The notes: a model not told the origin generated them from the letters alone. DNA of 45,812 nucleotides from CAZHMB01 sp964533515 (GCA_964533515.1 CAZHMB010000002.1:1-45812), one strand, 5' to 3'; positions 23,403 through 32,660 are shown, counted from the first letter of the stretch. Numbers and translations are program-made.

Positions 23403-24125
23403 ATGAAAACCTTATTCATTCCTTCAAAAAAGAAATTTTCAATTAGCGCTAGCCAAATATCAAGATTATCAAAATCTTTACCAAATAAGATAGCAATTGT
23501 TTATTCTATCCAATTTAAAGAACTCGCAGAGAAAATAAAATCAGAATTACCAAACACAATTACACTATTTCAACAAGTTCTCGGATGTTCAAAGCCCAAA
23601 ATATCAAAAGAAACTGAAGCCATACTATTAATAGGAGAAGGCAAGTTCCATGCTCTTGGGTTATCTATAGAAACTCAAAAACCAGTTTTTATTGCTTCAA
23701 CTGGATCAATACACCGGAAGCCGAGTTTAGGGGGCGGGGTGCCAGTTGAAGGCTTAAAAATCTCTAATAACAAAACGCCAGAGATTTTTATTTTCTCAGG
23801 AGAGAAATTAGACAAAGTTTCAGAAAAAGAGATCAAAAGATACCAACAGAGAAAAAAAGCGGCATATATGCAATTTCTGCACGCCGATAAGGTAGGAATT
23901 TTAGTATCAACAAAGCCAGGACAAAACAGATTAGAAAGGGCGGAGAAATTAAAAAAGAAATTGGAAAAACAGAACAAAGAAGTTCACATTTTTATCAGTA
24001 ATAATATAAACCCTCAAGAATTTGAAAATTTCCCAGACATTCAATCTTGGATAAACACTGCTTGCCCAAGAATGGACATGGCCGATGAAAGAAACAGGAT
24101 CGTTAATTTAGGGGATGTTGAATAG
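23403..24125 (+). CDS. Dph2-like diphthamide synthase, lacking first domain
   Basis: 240 residues from ATG 23403. TTTATAT at 23374-23380 supports this start over the upstream frame at 23319. FQQVLGCSKPK (Cys62) and WINTACPRMDMAD (Cys221) are the second and third cluster cysteines of the DPH1/DPH2 family, and GSIHRKPSLGGG is the intervening loop. The first domain with its cysteine, present in the usual ~330-residue archaeal enzyme, is missing. The family makes diphthamide on EF-2 by noncanonical radical SAM chemistry. It may be a divergent active enzyme or one partner of a pair. Confidence 0.75.
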   Translation: MKTLFIPSKKKFSISASQISRLSKSLPNKIAIVYSIQFKELAEKIKSELPNTITLFQQVLGCSKPKISKETEAILLIGEGKFHALGLSIETQKPVFIASTGSIHRKPSLGGGVPVEGLKISNNKTPEIFIFSGEKLDKVSEKEIKRYQQRKKAAYMQFLHADKVGILVSTKPGQNRLERAEKLKKKLEKQNKEVHIFISNNINPQEFENFPDIQSWINTACPRMDMADERNRIVNLGDVE

Positions 24126-24229
24126 ATAGCGTTTATCAAGAATATTAAGTTGCACAAGATTTGTTAATTTTTTTACTTTCTCAATTCTTTGCGAAGAAAT
24201 CTGGCAAAGCCGATTTCGGAGTCTCCTCC
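24126..24229. other. intergenic between convergent genes
   Basis: AT-rich, with a T-run (24165-24175) suitable to end the Dph2-like transcript. A GAAATC / GATTTC hairpin near 24197-24220 faces the minus-strand gene. Nothing else supported. Confidence 0.3.
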
Positions 24230-24616
24230 TCAAACCCGCGTAACACTAAAAACAGTTTTCAAAGCCACAACAATAGTTGCGGGAACAAATAAAGTTAACA
24301 AAGCACCAAAAACAGTATTAACGGCATCGGCAATTGGGAAACCAATCAATGAACCTTTCACTGCGTCCATTCCAAAACCAGAAACTATAACTAAAACCGC
24401 CCCAGCAATCAAAAAAGTCTGGCTATCTTTTCCTGTAACATTCACGCTTCCAACAAAAAATCCAAGCAACACAAGAATAGCATAAATCTGCGGACTATAT
24501 TTAGCAAGCGAAGGAATCGGAATAAGAGTTGTTGATAATCCGATCAAAATAGCCAAAACGACACCTATAAGAAAAGCCCATGCACCCAAACTATTTTCAG
24601 TAGCTTTAATCACCAT
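24230..24616 (-). CDS. four-helix membrane protein
   Basis: 128 residues with about four hydrophobic helices (AWAFLIGVVLAILIGL, IYAILVLLGFFVGSV, FLIAGAVLVIVSGFG, GALLTLFVPATIVVAL) and a Lys/Thr/Val end. Such small integral proteins recur in DPANN genomes without known role. TTTATATATATAG on the minus strand, about 30 bases before its ATG, is a strong TATA box. It is divergent from the surface protein at 24744. Confidence 0.75.
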   Translation of the reverse strand: MVIKATENSLGAWAFLIGVVLAILIGLSTTLIPIPSLAKYSPQIYAILVLLGFFVGSVNVTGKDSQTFLIAGAVLVIVSGFGMDAVKGSLIGFPIADAVNTVFGALLTLFVPATIVVALKTVFSVTRV

Positions 24617-24743
24617 TTTAATCTATAAAACAGAGACAGCTATATATATAAAGGTTTTTATGTTTTCTATAAGATAATTAAACGTATATACTCCAGTATA
24701 GAAAAGTTTATAAACTGTCATAATTTAAGAATGACAACTCAAA

Positions 24744-26717
24744 ATGAATACAAAAACAACAGCGTCGATATTCGCATGTTTTCTAGCAGTATTTTTAATG
24801 ATTAGTTTTACTGGTGCTAGCGTTTTAGAACTGGACTTGATAGATGCCCCTGTTACTGCAATTCATGGTTCAGAAGTTACAATTACATTTAATGTTTCTG
24901 CAGAAGGCGCAACAATGGATTACACAGAACTTAATTGGTCTGAGAGTTCAGCGAATCTTGGTTGTTCGTGGAAAACTCTCCCTTCAAGAACTTCGATTAA
25001 TCAAGGAGAAGTTTTTGTTGAGACTGCTGTTTTAATAATTCCTGAACATCAATCAGGAACAATAAACGCAATCATAGATCTGCAATCAGAAACATCAGCA
25101 GAAGATCAGTTACCAATAACTATAACAATCAACGAGACACCATCACTTTCATTGACAACAGATAAACTCTTAACAAAAATCTCAAACGGAACATTAATTG
25201 TAAAAAATACAGGTAATAAAGACTTGGCAGGAATTTCTCTTGCACAAACAAGCTCAGCGGATTTCACAGTTTCTTTTAGCGATTCAAATTTTGCATTAAG
25301 CGCAGGAGATTCAAAGTCTGTAACCGTTTCTTCAAATGATGTTGCAGATCTTGAAGTTGGCGACGACAATACTTTAAATATAAAAGCAGTGAACAGTTTG
25401 GCAAATAGTTCCCAAGTTACATTGGAGGTTCCCATTTCTTTTTGTGAGGGAGTTTCAAATGCGGCCGACCAAGAACTTTCTTTAGAAATTGAAGTGACAG
25501 ATGGCTTCGGAGACGATGAGGAGTACTGGTATCCATTTGATGAGGTAGAATTAGAGTTGGAGATTGAAAATGGAGATTATGACACCGAAAATATCGAGAT
25601 TAAATTCTGTCTTTATGACGAGACCCAAGGAACTTGTGTTTTAGATGAAGGGGATGTAGATATAAGCGAAGATGATTTTGATTTAGATGAAGGAGATGAT
25701 ATAATAACAAGAATCTCGTTTCGAGTTGACCCTGATGATTTAAAAGAAGGAAATACAAAATACAAAATATATTTAAGTGCTATTGGGGAGATTGATGACA
25801 ACGACGATAATGCCGAGGACGATGGGGTTGCAGGGGATAACACATGTGTTTCTATCCCAGCAGAAATAGAAATAAGAACGGGCGAGAATTTTGTCATTGT
25901 TGATGATATAGAAATTCAAGAAACAATACAATGTGGATCAAGCGTAACTTTAACAGCAGATGTGTGGAACGTTGGAGATAATGACATGGATGATGATGAA
26001 GTTTATTTGTGGTTATTCAATGAGGATCTTGGAATAAATGAATTAATCGAATTTGAAGATGGAATTGACGCCTTTGAGTATGAAAGTTTTGTATATACCT
26101 TTGAGGTTCCAGAAGGATTACAGGAAAAATATTACGAGATTAAATTAACTGCTTATGATGATGACGAATATGACGAAGACGATATTTATGAAAATTCAGA
26201 AGATGATGAAGCTGAATTCAATATAATCTTTAAAGTTGAAGGAAACTGTGGAGTTACTCAAAGCCTAGCAGTTTCAGCAACTCTTGAATCAGAAGCTATG
26301 GCTGGAGAGGAACTTATAGTTCAAGCAACAATAACAAACGCCGGAGATGAAACAGCGACTTTCGATTTAGATGTTTCAGGTTATTCAAGTTGGGCCGAAT
26401 CATTAGATATTGAAGATGAAAGTTTCACACTTGATTCAGGAAGTTCAAAAGATATAGCTCTAACTTTCTTAGTTGAAAAGGATGCCGAAGGAAATCAAGA
26501 TTTCGATATAGAAATTTCTTCAGACGGAGAGCTAGTAAAGACACAACCCGTACAAGTTAGCATCGAAGTTAAAGAAGGTTTCTGGAACAGAATAACTGGG
26601 GCCGTTACTTCAGATGGTGAAGGAAGCGTTAACTGGTATGTTTGGGGAATTGCATTATTGAACATAATTTTAATAATTGTTATCATTGTTGTGGCTGTAA
26701 GAATCGCTCGAAGATAA
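24744..26717 (+). CDS. acidic secreted/anchored surface protein (putative S-layer-like)
   Basis: 657 residues. The signal peptide is at 1-25 (ACFLAVFLMISFTGAS). Several beta-sandwich, CARDB/COG1361-like units follow, for example LIVKNTGNKDLAGI and VQATITNAGDETATFDL. The middle is extremely rich in Asp and Glu with paired cysteines, suggesting calcium binding. RITGAVTS precedes a C-terminal membrane helix (LLNIILIIVIIVVAV) and a RIARR end. Signal peptide, helix and basic tail make a plausible archaeosortase substrate, and an archaeosortase lies about 500 bases downstream. Confidence 0.8.
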   Translation: MNTKTTASIFACFLAVFLMISFTGASVLELDLIDAPVTAIHGSEVTITFNVSAEGATMDYTELNWSESSANLGCSWKTLPSRTSINQGEVFVETAVLIIPEHQSGTINAIIDLQSETSAEDQLPITITINETPSLSLTTDKLLTKISNGTLIVKNTGNKDLAGISLAQTSSADFTVSFSDSNFALSAGDSKSVTVSSNDVADLEVGDDNTLNIKAVNSLANSSQVTLEVPISFCEGVSNAADQELSLEIEVTDGFGDDEEYWYPFDEVELELEIENGDYDTENIEIKFCLYDETQGTCVLDEGDVDISEDDFDLDEGDDIITRISFRVDPDDLKEGNTKYKIYLSAIGEIDDNDDNAEDDGVAGDNTCVSIPAEIEIRTGENFVIVDDIEIQETIQCGSSVTLTADVWNVGDNDMDDDEVYLWLFNEDLGINELIEFEDGIDAFEYESFVYTFEVPEGLQEKYYEIKLTAYDDDEYDEDDIYENSEDDEAEFNIIFKVEGNCGVTQSLAVSATLESEAMAGEELIVQATITNAGDETATFDLDVSGYSSWAESLDIEDESFTLDSGSSKDIALTFLVEKDAEGNQDFDIEISSDGELVKTQPVQVSIEVKEGFWNRITGAVTSDGEGSVNWYVWGIALLNIILIIVIIVVAVRIARR

Positions 26718-26744
26718 TTCTTTTTTACAAAGACAAGCAAAAAA

Positions 26745-27146
26745 ATGACAAAAAGAAAATTGTTTTATCTTGAAGAATCTCCGATAATAAGAACTTCAGT
26801 AGAAGATTATTTAAGACATTCTTTAGGACAGTGGTTAGATATAGTAGCAGAACCTCTTTCTAAAACTCCCGAAGGAAAAACTGAAGAAAGATTAAGACAA
26901 GTTAACCCCAATGTAGTTATAATATCAATGACTGGAAGTTCAGGACCAGAGGTGGTTGATAGATCTTACGAATTTATTAGAGCTTCTATTGAGATGGGCA
27001 ATAGAACAATTGCGGACAATTCACACGGGGAAATAGATTGGGGAAGAGCAAGAGGAACCGGTTTAAGAATCATGCAAACTTATTATTTAGCTGACCAAAG
27101 AGATTTTGAATCATTACTTGTTGGACCCCTGGACCTTTTCCATTAA
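26745..27146 (+). CDS. receiver-like (degenerate response-regulator) protein
   Basis: 133 residues. KLFYLEESPIIRTSVEDYLR resembles the first strand and helix of CheY-type receivers, with Glu-Glu in place of the usual acidic pair. NPNVVIISMTGS matches the strand normally ending in the phosphorylated Asp, here replaced by Ser/Met. It may be a pseudo-receiver. It lies 27 bases after the surface-protein gene and probably shares its transcript. Identification is by pattern only. Confidence 0.55.
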   Translation: MTKRKLFYLEESPIIRTSVEDYLRHSLGQWLDIVAEPLSKTPEGKTEERLRQVNPNVVIISMTGSSGPEVVDRSYEFIRASIEMGNRTIADNSHGEIDWGRARGTGLRIMQTYYLADQRDFESLLVGPLDLFH

Positions 27147-27192
27147 TCTTAATCTTCATTACTTTTTTAAACTTCTATCTCTTAAGAGATTT

Positions 27193-27735
27193 ATGAAAAA
27201 AGAGAGCAAACAAATTTTAAAAATTATCATAAGATATATCTTAATTTTACTTGTAGCGATTCCAAACTTTTATCTCTTTTACAAGGTCTTTACACTTCCG
27301 ACAACATACCTAAGTTACTTATTATTTCAGATATTTTTCAGTCCGAGATTAATCGGCGGATCTTATATTTTATTAGAAAATATCTTAATAGAGATAATCC
27401 CTGCGTGTGTTGCGGGTTTAGCATATTTTTTATTGTTTGCATTGAACCTTTCCGTTCCTGGCATAACCTTGAGAAGAAGAGTTAATTCCATAGTTTTTTC
27501 ATTTGCTTCACTACTTGCACTGAATGTTCTGAGGATATTTTTGCTGGGGAATTTAAAGGTTTCAGGTTTAGCAGGATTTGAAAGTTTGCATCTTTTTTCC
27601 TGGTTCTTTTTATCCACCATTTTTGTTGTTGGAATATGGTTTCTAGAAATTAAGATCTTTAAGATAAAAGGAATTCCCGTTTATGAAGATTTGAAAGTTT
27701 TATATGAAAAATCTTCTTTCAAAAAATCAAAATAA
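27193..27735 (+). CDS. archaeosortase/exosortase family protein (pacearchaeosortase-like)
   Basis: 180 residues with about five membrane helices. The family's catalytic triad is visible in order and membrane context: Cys72 in EIIPACVAGLAYF, Arg114 in LALNVLRIFLLG and His133 in FESLHLFSW. It is much smaller than typical exosortases. The upstream frame from 27106 is rejected because TTTTAAAC (27165-27172) sits 25 bases before ATG 27193. It would process proteins with a C-terminal signal, helix and basic tail. It overlaps the convergent exporter gene by 9 bases. Confidence 0.8.
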   Translation: MKKESKQILKIIIRYILILLVAIPNFYLFYKVFTLPTTYLSYLLFQIFFSPRLIGGSYILLENILIEIIPACVAGLAYFLLFALNLSVPGITLRRRVNSIVFSFASLLALNVLRIFLLGNLKVSGLAGFESLHLFSWFFLSTIFVVGIWFLEIKIFKIKGIPVYEDLKVLYEKSSFKKSK

Positions 27736-28203
27736 ACTAAAAATTCCAAGACTTCCGATTAATATAACAATTCCTGCTATCAAAACCCCAAGTGATATCC
27801 CGAGGATACTTTTCTTCCGGTCCAATTCTAAAAGCCAGGATAATAAACAACCCGTCCAGGCACCTGTTCCTGGAAGAGGAACAGCAACAAAAAGCATCAA
27901 GCCCAAGATAATAGAGGCATAGTGGTTTTTCTCGTATTTGTTCACTTTCCTCTGAAACTTTTCCAAATATTTTTCAAATAACTTCCTGTAAATTTTAATC
28001 TTCATAAAAAGATTATGCAAATTATCCAAAAACCAAAACACAAAAAAAACAACAAGAATATTTATTAAAACTATCAATGTAAAAATAAGAAAAACATTTA
28101 TATGGTTTTCAAGAGCATATGAAATAGCAATGGGAAGGCCGACACGGAGTTCAGTTATTGGGAGAATCGTAAACAATACTGCAATGAGCAATTTCAGAAC
28201 CAT
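27727..28203 (-). CDS. small multidrug export family membrane protein
   Basis: 158 residues. PITELRVGLPIAI near the start, VAVPLPGTGAWTGCLLSWLLEL in the middle and SILGISLGVLIAGIVILIGSLG at the end are the hallmark segments of the Sm_multidrug_ex family (PF06695 as I recall it). About four membrane helices. Transport substrate unproven for this family. It starts one base after the stop of the gene at 28205. Confidence 0.85.
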   Translation of the reverse strand: MVLKLLIAVLFTILPITELRVGLPIAISYALENHINVFLIFTLIVLINILVVFFVFWFLDNLHNLFMKIKIYRKLFEKYLEKFQRKVNKYEKNHYASIILGLMLFVAVPLPGTGAWTGCLLSWLLELDRKKSILGISLGVLIAGIVILIGSLGIFSLF

Positions 28204-28204
28204 C

Positions 28205-28966
28205 TTATAATTCCTTTGGGACTCTTTCCAAGATCTCCATTAAAAATCTTTCAGTAACATCTAACATCTCACAATTATTTATAACAAAATCATAACAAGA
28301 AGGTCCTGTTTGGATTATTTTTGATTCTTCTCCAGATTTGATTTCGATATAAGTATATCTCCCATATTCGTCGCACTCCGCCGTCAAATTTTCATCTTGA
28401 ATCAAATGCGCGTAACCCATTTTTATCCCAATGCTTCCAAGAACTTGATTAACATTTCCCATAGCAACACTCCCATAGCCTTGGCATGAAAAATCATCTG
28501 TTAAATTAACGATAACTAAATCGGTTATAGAGAATTCTCCCTCAAAAGGAATTCTTTTATCAACTTGTCTAGGATCTTTTCTCAGCCAAACATTATAATT
28601 TGCGGGGTTCCCTTCGTATACAACAGAATAGTCTGTATGATAAAAGACAATGCCCCCGTCGTCAACCATTCTTTCAAATTCAACTTCACGGAATTCAAAT
28701 TTTTTACCCGACTCATTGATGTAAAAACCAATAAAAAATAAAACAAATATTCCTACTAAAATTATCAAAGTATTTCTAAGTATTTTATCCTCTCTTTTAA
28801 TTTCTTTTTTATTAGCGTGATGTTCCGGAACATTCCCGCAGGCCTTTTTTATTTTCATCTTACCTTTTTCATAAATCTCATAAATCTCGCAAATCAGAGG
28901 ATTGTTAAACCTCTTTTCTTTCGTTCCATTTTCATCCTTCTTCCCAGCAGTTTTCTTTTTTGCCAT
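28205..28966 (-). CDS. membrane-anchored extracytoplasmic protein, paralogue A
   Basis: 253 residues. A charged cytoplasmic N-terminus (~70 residues), one membrane helix (LIILVGIFVLFFIGFYI) and an outer domain with cysteines follow. The end, CYDFVINNCEMLDVTERFLMEILE, parallels CVYISGNGEQEILKLTDKFLLEIF in the neighbouring gene at 29014. The two share topology and appear to be diverged duplicates. TTTTTAAAG near 28990-28998 is the likely TATA box. Function unknown. Confidence 0.7.
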   Translation of the reverse strand: MAKKKTAGKKDENGTKEKRFNNPLICEIYEIYEKGKMKIKKACGNVPEHHANKKEIKREDKILRNTLIILVGIFVLFFIGFYINESGKKFEFREVEFERMVDDGGIVFYHTDYSVVYEGNPANYNVWLRKDPRQVDKRIPFEGEFSITDLVIVNLTDDFSCQGYGSVAMGNVNQVLGSIGIKMGYAHLIQDENLTAECDEYGRYTYIEIKSGEESKIIQTGPSCYDFVINNCEMLDVTERFLMEILERVPKEL

Positions 28967-29013
28967 GTTAAAAATTAGGAAAAATAGTTTTTAAAGTTTT
29001 ATATTATAGATTA

Positions 29014-29652
29014 TCAACCTAAATTAAAGATTTCCAATAAAAATTTATCTGTCAATTTAAGAATTTCTTGTTCCCCATTTCCAGAGATATAAACACATCC
29101 CCGTTCTTGATAGACCCTATTCTCAGAACTATTAGTTATAATGATAAAATTATTCTCACAATTTTTTGTCGGCCAGTCTTCTTTACGTTCAATCTCAGAT
29201 AGATTAACGGCAGTCTCATTTCCGGGGTAGGCATTACGTATTCTCAATGCAAGTGAGTTAAGATTAACATAGATATCTGCTTCAGCAATTCCTGTATCTG
29301 AAGAAGAATAAATATACAAAGGTTTTCCGGAGTAAGTGTTCAAATATCTTAAGCCATCAAACTCTAGATAATCAACATATTCTTTAATTTCTGAAGGATT
29401 ATTACTTATTGCAAAGTCAAAAGTTCTATCTGCAGAGGATAATAACCATTGGCTATTCTTTTCGATAAAGACGTTTCCTTTATATTCAATCTGATTTCCA
29501 GAGGTATTTTCTTCATTTTCCTGGCTCATAAAGCTATAACCAAAAACACTAAACAACATAATCACAACTAGGACAGTCCCAAGAATTATTTGGTTTCTTT
29601 TGCGCTTTTTTGATTCAATATCTTTTGAACCTCTTGTAGTTAGTTTTCTCAT
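29014..29652 (-). CDS. membrane-anchored extracytoplasmic protein, paralogue B
   Basis: 212 residues: short basic N-terminus, one membrane helix (IILGTVLVVIMLFSVFGY), then an outer domain with ADIYVNLNSLALRIRNAYPG, NFIIITNSSENRVY and two cysteines. The C-terminal helix matches that of the 28205 product. It lies between that gene and the S-layer gene on the same strand. No family recognised. Confidence 0.7.
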   Translation of the reverse strand: MRKLTTRGSKDIESKKRKRNQIILGTVLVVIMLFSVFGYSFMSQENEENTSGNQIEYKGNVFIEKNSQWLLSSADRTFDFAISNNPSEIKEYVDYLEFDGLRYLNTYSGKPLYIYSSSDTGIAEADIYVNLNSLALRIRNAYPGNETAVNLSEIERKEDWPTKNCENNFIIITNSSENRVYQERGCVYISGNGEQEILKLTDKFLLEIFNLG

Positions 29653-29759
29653 TTTACAAAAAATCTCTCTTTTGGAAAAGGCATAAAATTTTTAATTTTT
29701 TCATACTTAAATACTACAAAAAAGACTATAAAAAGTTTTTCCATAGCTCTCGCCGTCTT

Positions 29760-29792
29760 GTAAAAAAAGAAAAAAAAAGAAAAAAATAAATT
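29760..29792 (-). terminator. T-rich terminator of the S-layer gene
   Basis: About 15 bases after the S-layer stop the minus strand reads almost 30 bases of T with single A or C interruptions (29762-29790). No hairpin precedes it, consistent with archaeal oligo-T termination. It is the strongest T-run in the window, as expected for a very active gene. Confidence 0.7.
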
Positions 29793-29805
29793 TTTGTTTT
29801 TAGCT

Positions 29806-32235
29806 TTATAGAGTAACTACTTCGCCTGTAACAGTACTATAAGTACCATCTGCAGCTTCTGTGTTCTTCATTGTGCTAGTAGCCTTTACAGTATCTTCGG
29901 CATTGTAACCAGCTACAACAAGTGCTGTTTTACCTGATGCGAAAGCACCATCAACAGTTTTAATCAAGAATTGTCCTGATCCCACTCCAGTAGCAGCTTC
30001 GAATGCATCTCCACAAGTTCCGCTTGCAACCCCAAGGGCTGTAGCAGCAGCAGAGTTAATACATGAACCACCAACAATTACAACATTCTTATTTTGCCAA
30101 GAAGTTTTCTCAGCATCAGTATACAATGTTGTACCTAAGTCAGTACCAACAGTAGCATCAGAAGATGTAACATATACACCCGCCATTGCTTCTCCACCGT
30201 GGTATGTAACTTCAACATAATCCTGGTCTCCAGCGTCATATTCTACAAATTTTGTAGCAAGAGCACTGTACATCCAAGATTGGTAAACATCTGTATCATC
30301 CTTCTCTCGTGTTACAGTATTGTTATTAACATCTGTAACAGAAGCATAATAATTAGATGCTCCATTGTTTCCAATAGTTATATTGAAACTATATCCAACA
30401 CCTTTGTCCTCATCCTTGTTCTCCTCAGTAAAGAGAAGACCATATGTAGAACGTGGGTAATATGAACATGTCACATTACCAACAGGATCAGTAGCATTAT
30501 ACACATTTACGTTTGAATAACCCAATATTGTGTTATCCGCGGTTAGAGTGCTAGCAAGACTATTGTTTCCAATAAATTCAGCACATGATGCAGGTTCGGA
30601 AACCTCAGCATCTGTTGCAGCAGTAACTACATGAGGTAATTGTATTTTCAATCCTTCTTTTGTATAAAGTTCATCGAAAGAAACACCACTACCTCCAGTA
30701 AATACAACTTGCTCACTATCAGTAGTAGAAGTTACAGTTGCCAAAGTTAATTCTACATTACCAAATGACACTTCGTCATCTTGTTTTGCGTTATTATACT
30801 TAGTAACCCAATCACTACCATCGTTATACTCAATATCAACAGTATCATCTCCAGTAGTAGGATCTGTAAATCCTGTGGCTCTAACTAGATAAGACTCTGC
30901 ATCATTTGTATCTGCCCAAGTAGCAACAAACATACTATCATTAGTACTACCAGTACCATCCCAGGTCAAAGTAGATGTTGCAGAAGTGATCATCAAAAGA
31001 TCAGTATCTTCACCAACAAATGAATAGTTTGTATTACCTGCAGCCTTTCCAAGAATTGGTATGTCTTCAGATCCTCCCATCATAGGGAAACCATTCAAAG
31101 CAACATAATCATTTCCTGCAGATTCAACTGTAAAAGTTTCTTCTGTAGGGAAATCAATTCCTCCGAAAGCCAATTTAACAGCTTCGAATCCTGGCATTGT
31201 TATCTCTTGGTCAGCAGTGATGAAAGTTTCACCATTCGCTTTCCACTCAATAACAATATCGTCAAGCGTGTTTGTAGCATTAACAATGTGACCGTACACA
31301 TTCTTAACGTCTTCATCGTTTATCTGAACCTTAACTCCATTCTCAATTGTAAGCTTACCAGCACCAAGACTGAATTCAACATTCTTAACACCACCAGCAT
31401 AATCTTGAACTGCAATATCTTTGATACCTACATAAGAACCATCACTTAATTTGTAAGTTTCAGATTCAGCTAAAGTGTTTGTAGTTTCACCATCAACATT
31501 TAACTTTACTTCAGCAGCACCGATAAATGCAATAGAAACTTCTTTACCACCAACAGTCTTAGTTTCTCCTTCAGATAAAGTTGTGCTTTCAGCAGAATCT
31601 AAAAGAGTAAGTGTAGTGTTTGCAGAATTTACAGTTAATACATAATACTCTTTACCCATTAAGGGCATCTCTGTTGTTTCTAGTTTATCAAATGCGGGCT
31701 TATCTGTAAAATCAAGCGTATAATTAAGTAGAGCTTGATTATTAGTCAATCTAAAACCTAAAGTTGGTTCATCTCTTGCATAGGTATTATCGTTGAACAT
31801 TTTAAGTTGAACTCCATCAGAAGCATTATTTAACTTAATCTCCTGGGTGTAATCCTTCTCTTCATTATCAGAATCAACATATTTTCCAGTTGCCAAAAGA
31901 GTTGGTAATTGATCTTCATCGAGCTTAGCAGAACCAAGTACATCACCAATATCATCACCTAAGTGAAACTTAGTAGATGTTTTTTCTATTTTATAAGAAT
32001 CTCCTCCTGTTACAACAATATTACCAGTAGTAGTAACTTTACTTCTCAAATCTGTGTCAATGCTTTGCGCTTGTGTTTGATCAAGAGCCGAAACTCCTGT
32101 TCCTGTACCGTAAACAACAGCATAGTTTCCATCAGTAAAAGTATCAGGATAACTTGCAGCCATTAAACCAGTAGCAACACTTGCACTAGCTAAAACGCAT
32201 GCACCTAAAACAGCGCATATTTTTTTAAATTTCAT
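29806..32235 (-). CDS. S-layer protein
   Basis: 809 residues. The signal peptide is at 1-27 (VLGACVLASASVATGLMAA), followed by a mature start SYPDTFTDGNYAVVYG. The body is rich in Thr, Ser, Asp and Val and poor in Lys and Cys. The C-terminal region has NVVIVGGSCINSAAA and TALVVAGYNAEDTVKA, features of the methanococcal/DPANN S-layer families. It is probably the main cell-envelope lattice protein. Codon use is biased toward a few codons, consistent with high expression. A structured leader and twin TATA boxes lie upstream, with a strong T-rich terminator downstream. Confidence 0.88.
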   Translation of the reverse strand: MKFKKICAVLGACVLASASVATGLMAASYPDTFTDGNYAVVYGTGTGVSALDQTQAQSIDTDLRSKVTTTGNIVVTGGDSYKIEKTSTKFHLGDDIGDVLGSAKLDEDQLPTLLATGKYVDSDNEEKDYTQEIKLNNASDGVQLKMFNDNTYARDEPTLGFRLTNNQALLNYTLDFTDKPAFDKLETTEMPLMGKEYYVLTVNSANTTLTLLDSAESTTLSEGETKTVGGKEVSIAFIGAAEVKLNVDGETTNTLAESETYKLSDGSYVGIKDIAVQDYAGGVKNVEFSLGAGKLTIENGVKVQINDEDVKNVYGHIVNATNTLDDIVIEWKANGETFITADQEITMPGFEAVKLAFGGIDFPTEETFTVESAGNDYVALNGFPMMGGSEDIPILGKAAGNTNYSFVGEDTDLLMITSATSTLTWDGTGSTNDSMFVATWADTNDAESYLVRATGFTDPTTGDDTVDIEYNDGSDWVTKYNNAKQDDEVSFGNVELTLATVTSTTDSEQVVFTGGSGVSFDELYTKEGLKIQLPHVVTAATDAEVSEPASCAEFIGNNSLASTLTADNTILGYSNVNVYNATDPVGNVTCSYYPRSTYGLLFTEENKDEDKGVGYSFNITIGNNGASNYYASVTDVNNNTVTREKDDTDVYQSWMYSALATKFVEYDAGDQDYVEVTYHGGEAMAGVYVTSSDATVGTDLGTTLYTDAEKTSWQNKNVVIVGGSCINSAAATALGVASGTCGDAFEAATGVGSGQFLIKTVDGAFASGKTALVVAGYNAEDTVKATSTMKNTEAADGTYSTVTGEVVTL

Positions 32236-32251
32236 TTTTATTTTTTTTAAA

Positions 32252-32256
32252 CCTCC
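32252..32256 (-). promoter_or_regulatory. Shine-Dalgarno-like GGAGG upstream of the S-layer gene
   Basis: AAAGGAGGTTT lies 16 bases from the ATG, longer than usual. It would be in the mRNA only if transcription starts at the distal TATA box (32387-32396), not the proximal one (32263-32272). Confidence 0.35.
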
Positions 32257-32262
32257 TTTCAG

Positions 32263-32396
32263 CTATATAATCGCGAGTTGCCTAAGACAACTTATCTCTA
32301 CAACCTAAGACATAGGGAAGTCTTATGCTGTTTGAGTATGATTGAACTTTCCTTACCTGAAAGTTTGCAGGAAAGCGCGTTATTCCCTATATAACC
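32263..32396 (-). promoter_or_regulatory. S-layer gene twin promoters and hairpin leader
   Basis: Two CTATATAA-type TATA boxes occur at 32263-32272 and 32387-32396 (read here on the plus strand). Between them are three hairpins in a row: GAAAGTT / AACTTTC (32345-32365), TAAGAC / GTCTTA (32306-32325) and AGTTG / CAACT near 32277-32292. CCTAAGACA also occurs twice (32281 and 32304). The distal start would give a ~130-base structured leader, as known for several stable surface-layer mRNAs. Confidence 0.45.
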
Positions 32397-32660
32397 AATG
32401 TTCCAACTGAACTTATTTATTTGAACGGAAATCACTTTATAAAGTTTACTGTAGTAAAATAAAAAAATAAGACAAAAATACCTGTTTTTCAAGGTTTTAC
32501 TTATAAAGGCTATGGTACTATTTCTCAGTTAAACAGATACTGCTATTTCAGTAAAAATGAAACTTTTTAGCTATAGGGTAGATTTTTGTAATATATATAA
32601 TAGAAACATATATAAATGTAAAATATATGTTATAGATATATATAATAAAATTATCCCCAT
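32397..32660. other. AT-rich intergenic region between S-layer and HTH genes
   Basis: No reading frame is supported. The right part (about 32590-32650) contains several overlapping TATATA runs that can serve as the plus-strand TATA box for the R6/HTH transcript. The left part precedes the S-layer distal promoter. Confidence 0.4.

Noticed and set aside
24197..24220. GAAATC / GATTTC hairpin as another copy of the repeat family
   Set aside because: It lacks the GGAGGCA loop, stem II and stem III; only a short stem is similar.
27106..27192. Longer start for the archaeosortase
   Set aside because: It overlaps the receiver-like gene, and the TATA box at 27165-27172 points to ATG 27193.
30199..32166. 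Plus-strand frames antisense to the S-layer gene
   Set aside because: Shadow frames produced by the biased codon use of the S-layer gene; composition is unlike other proteins here.
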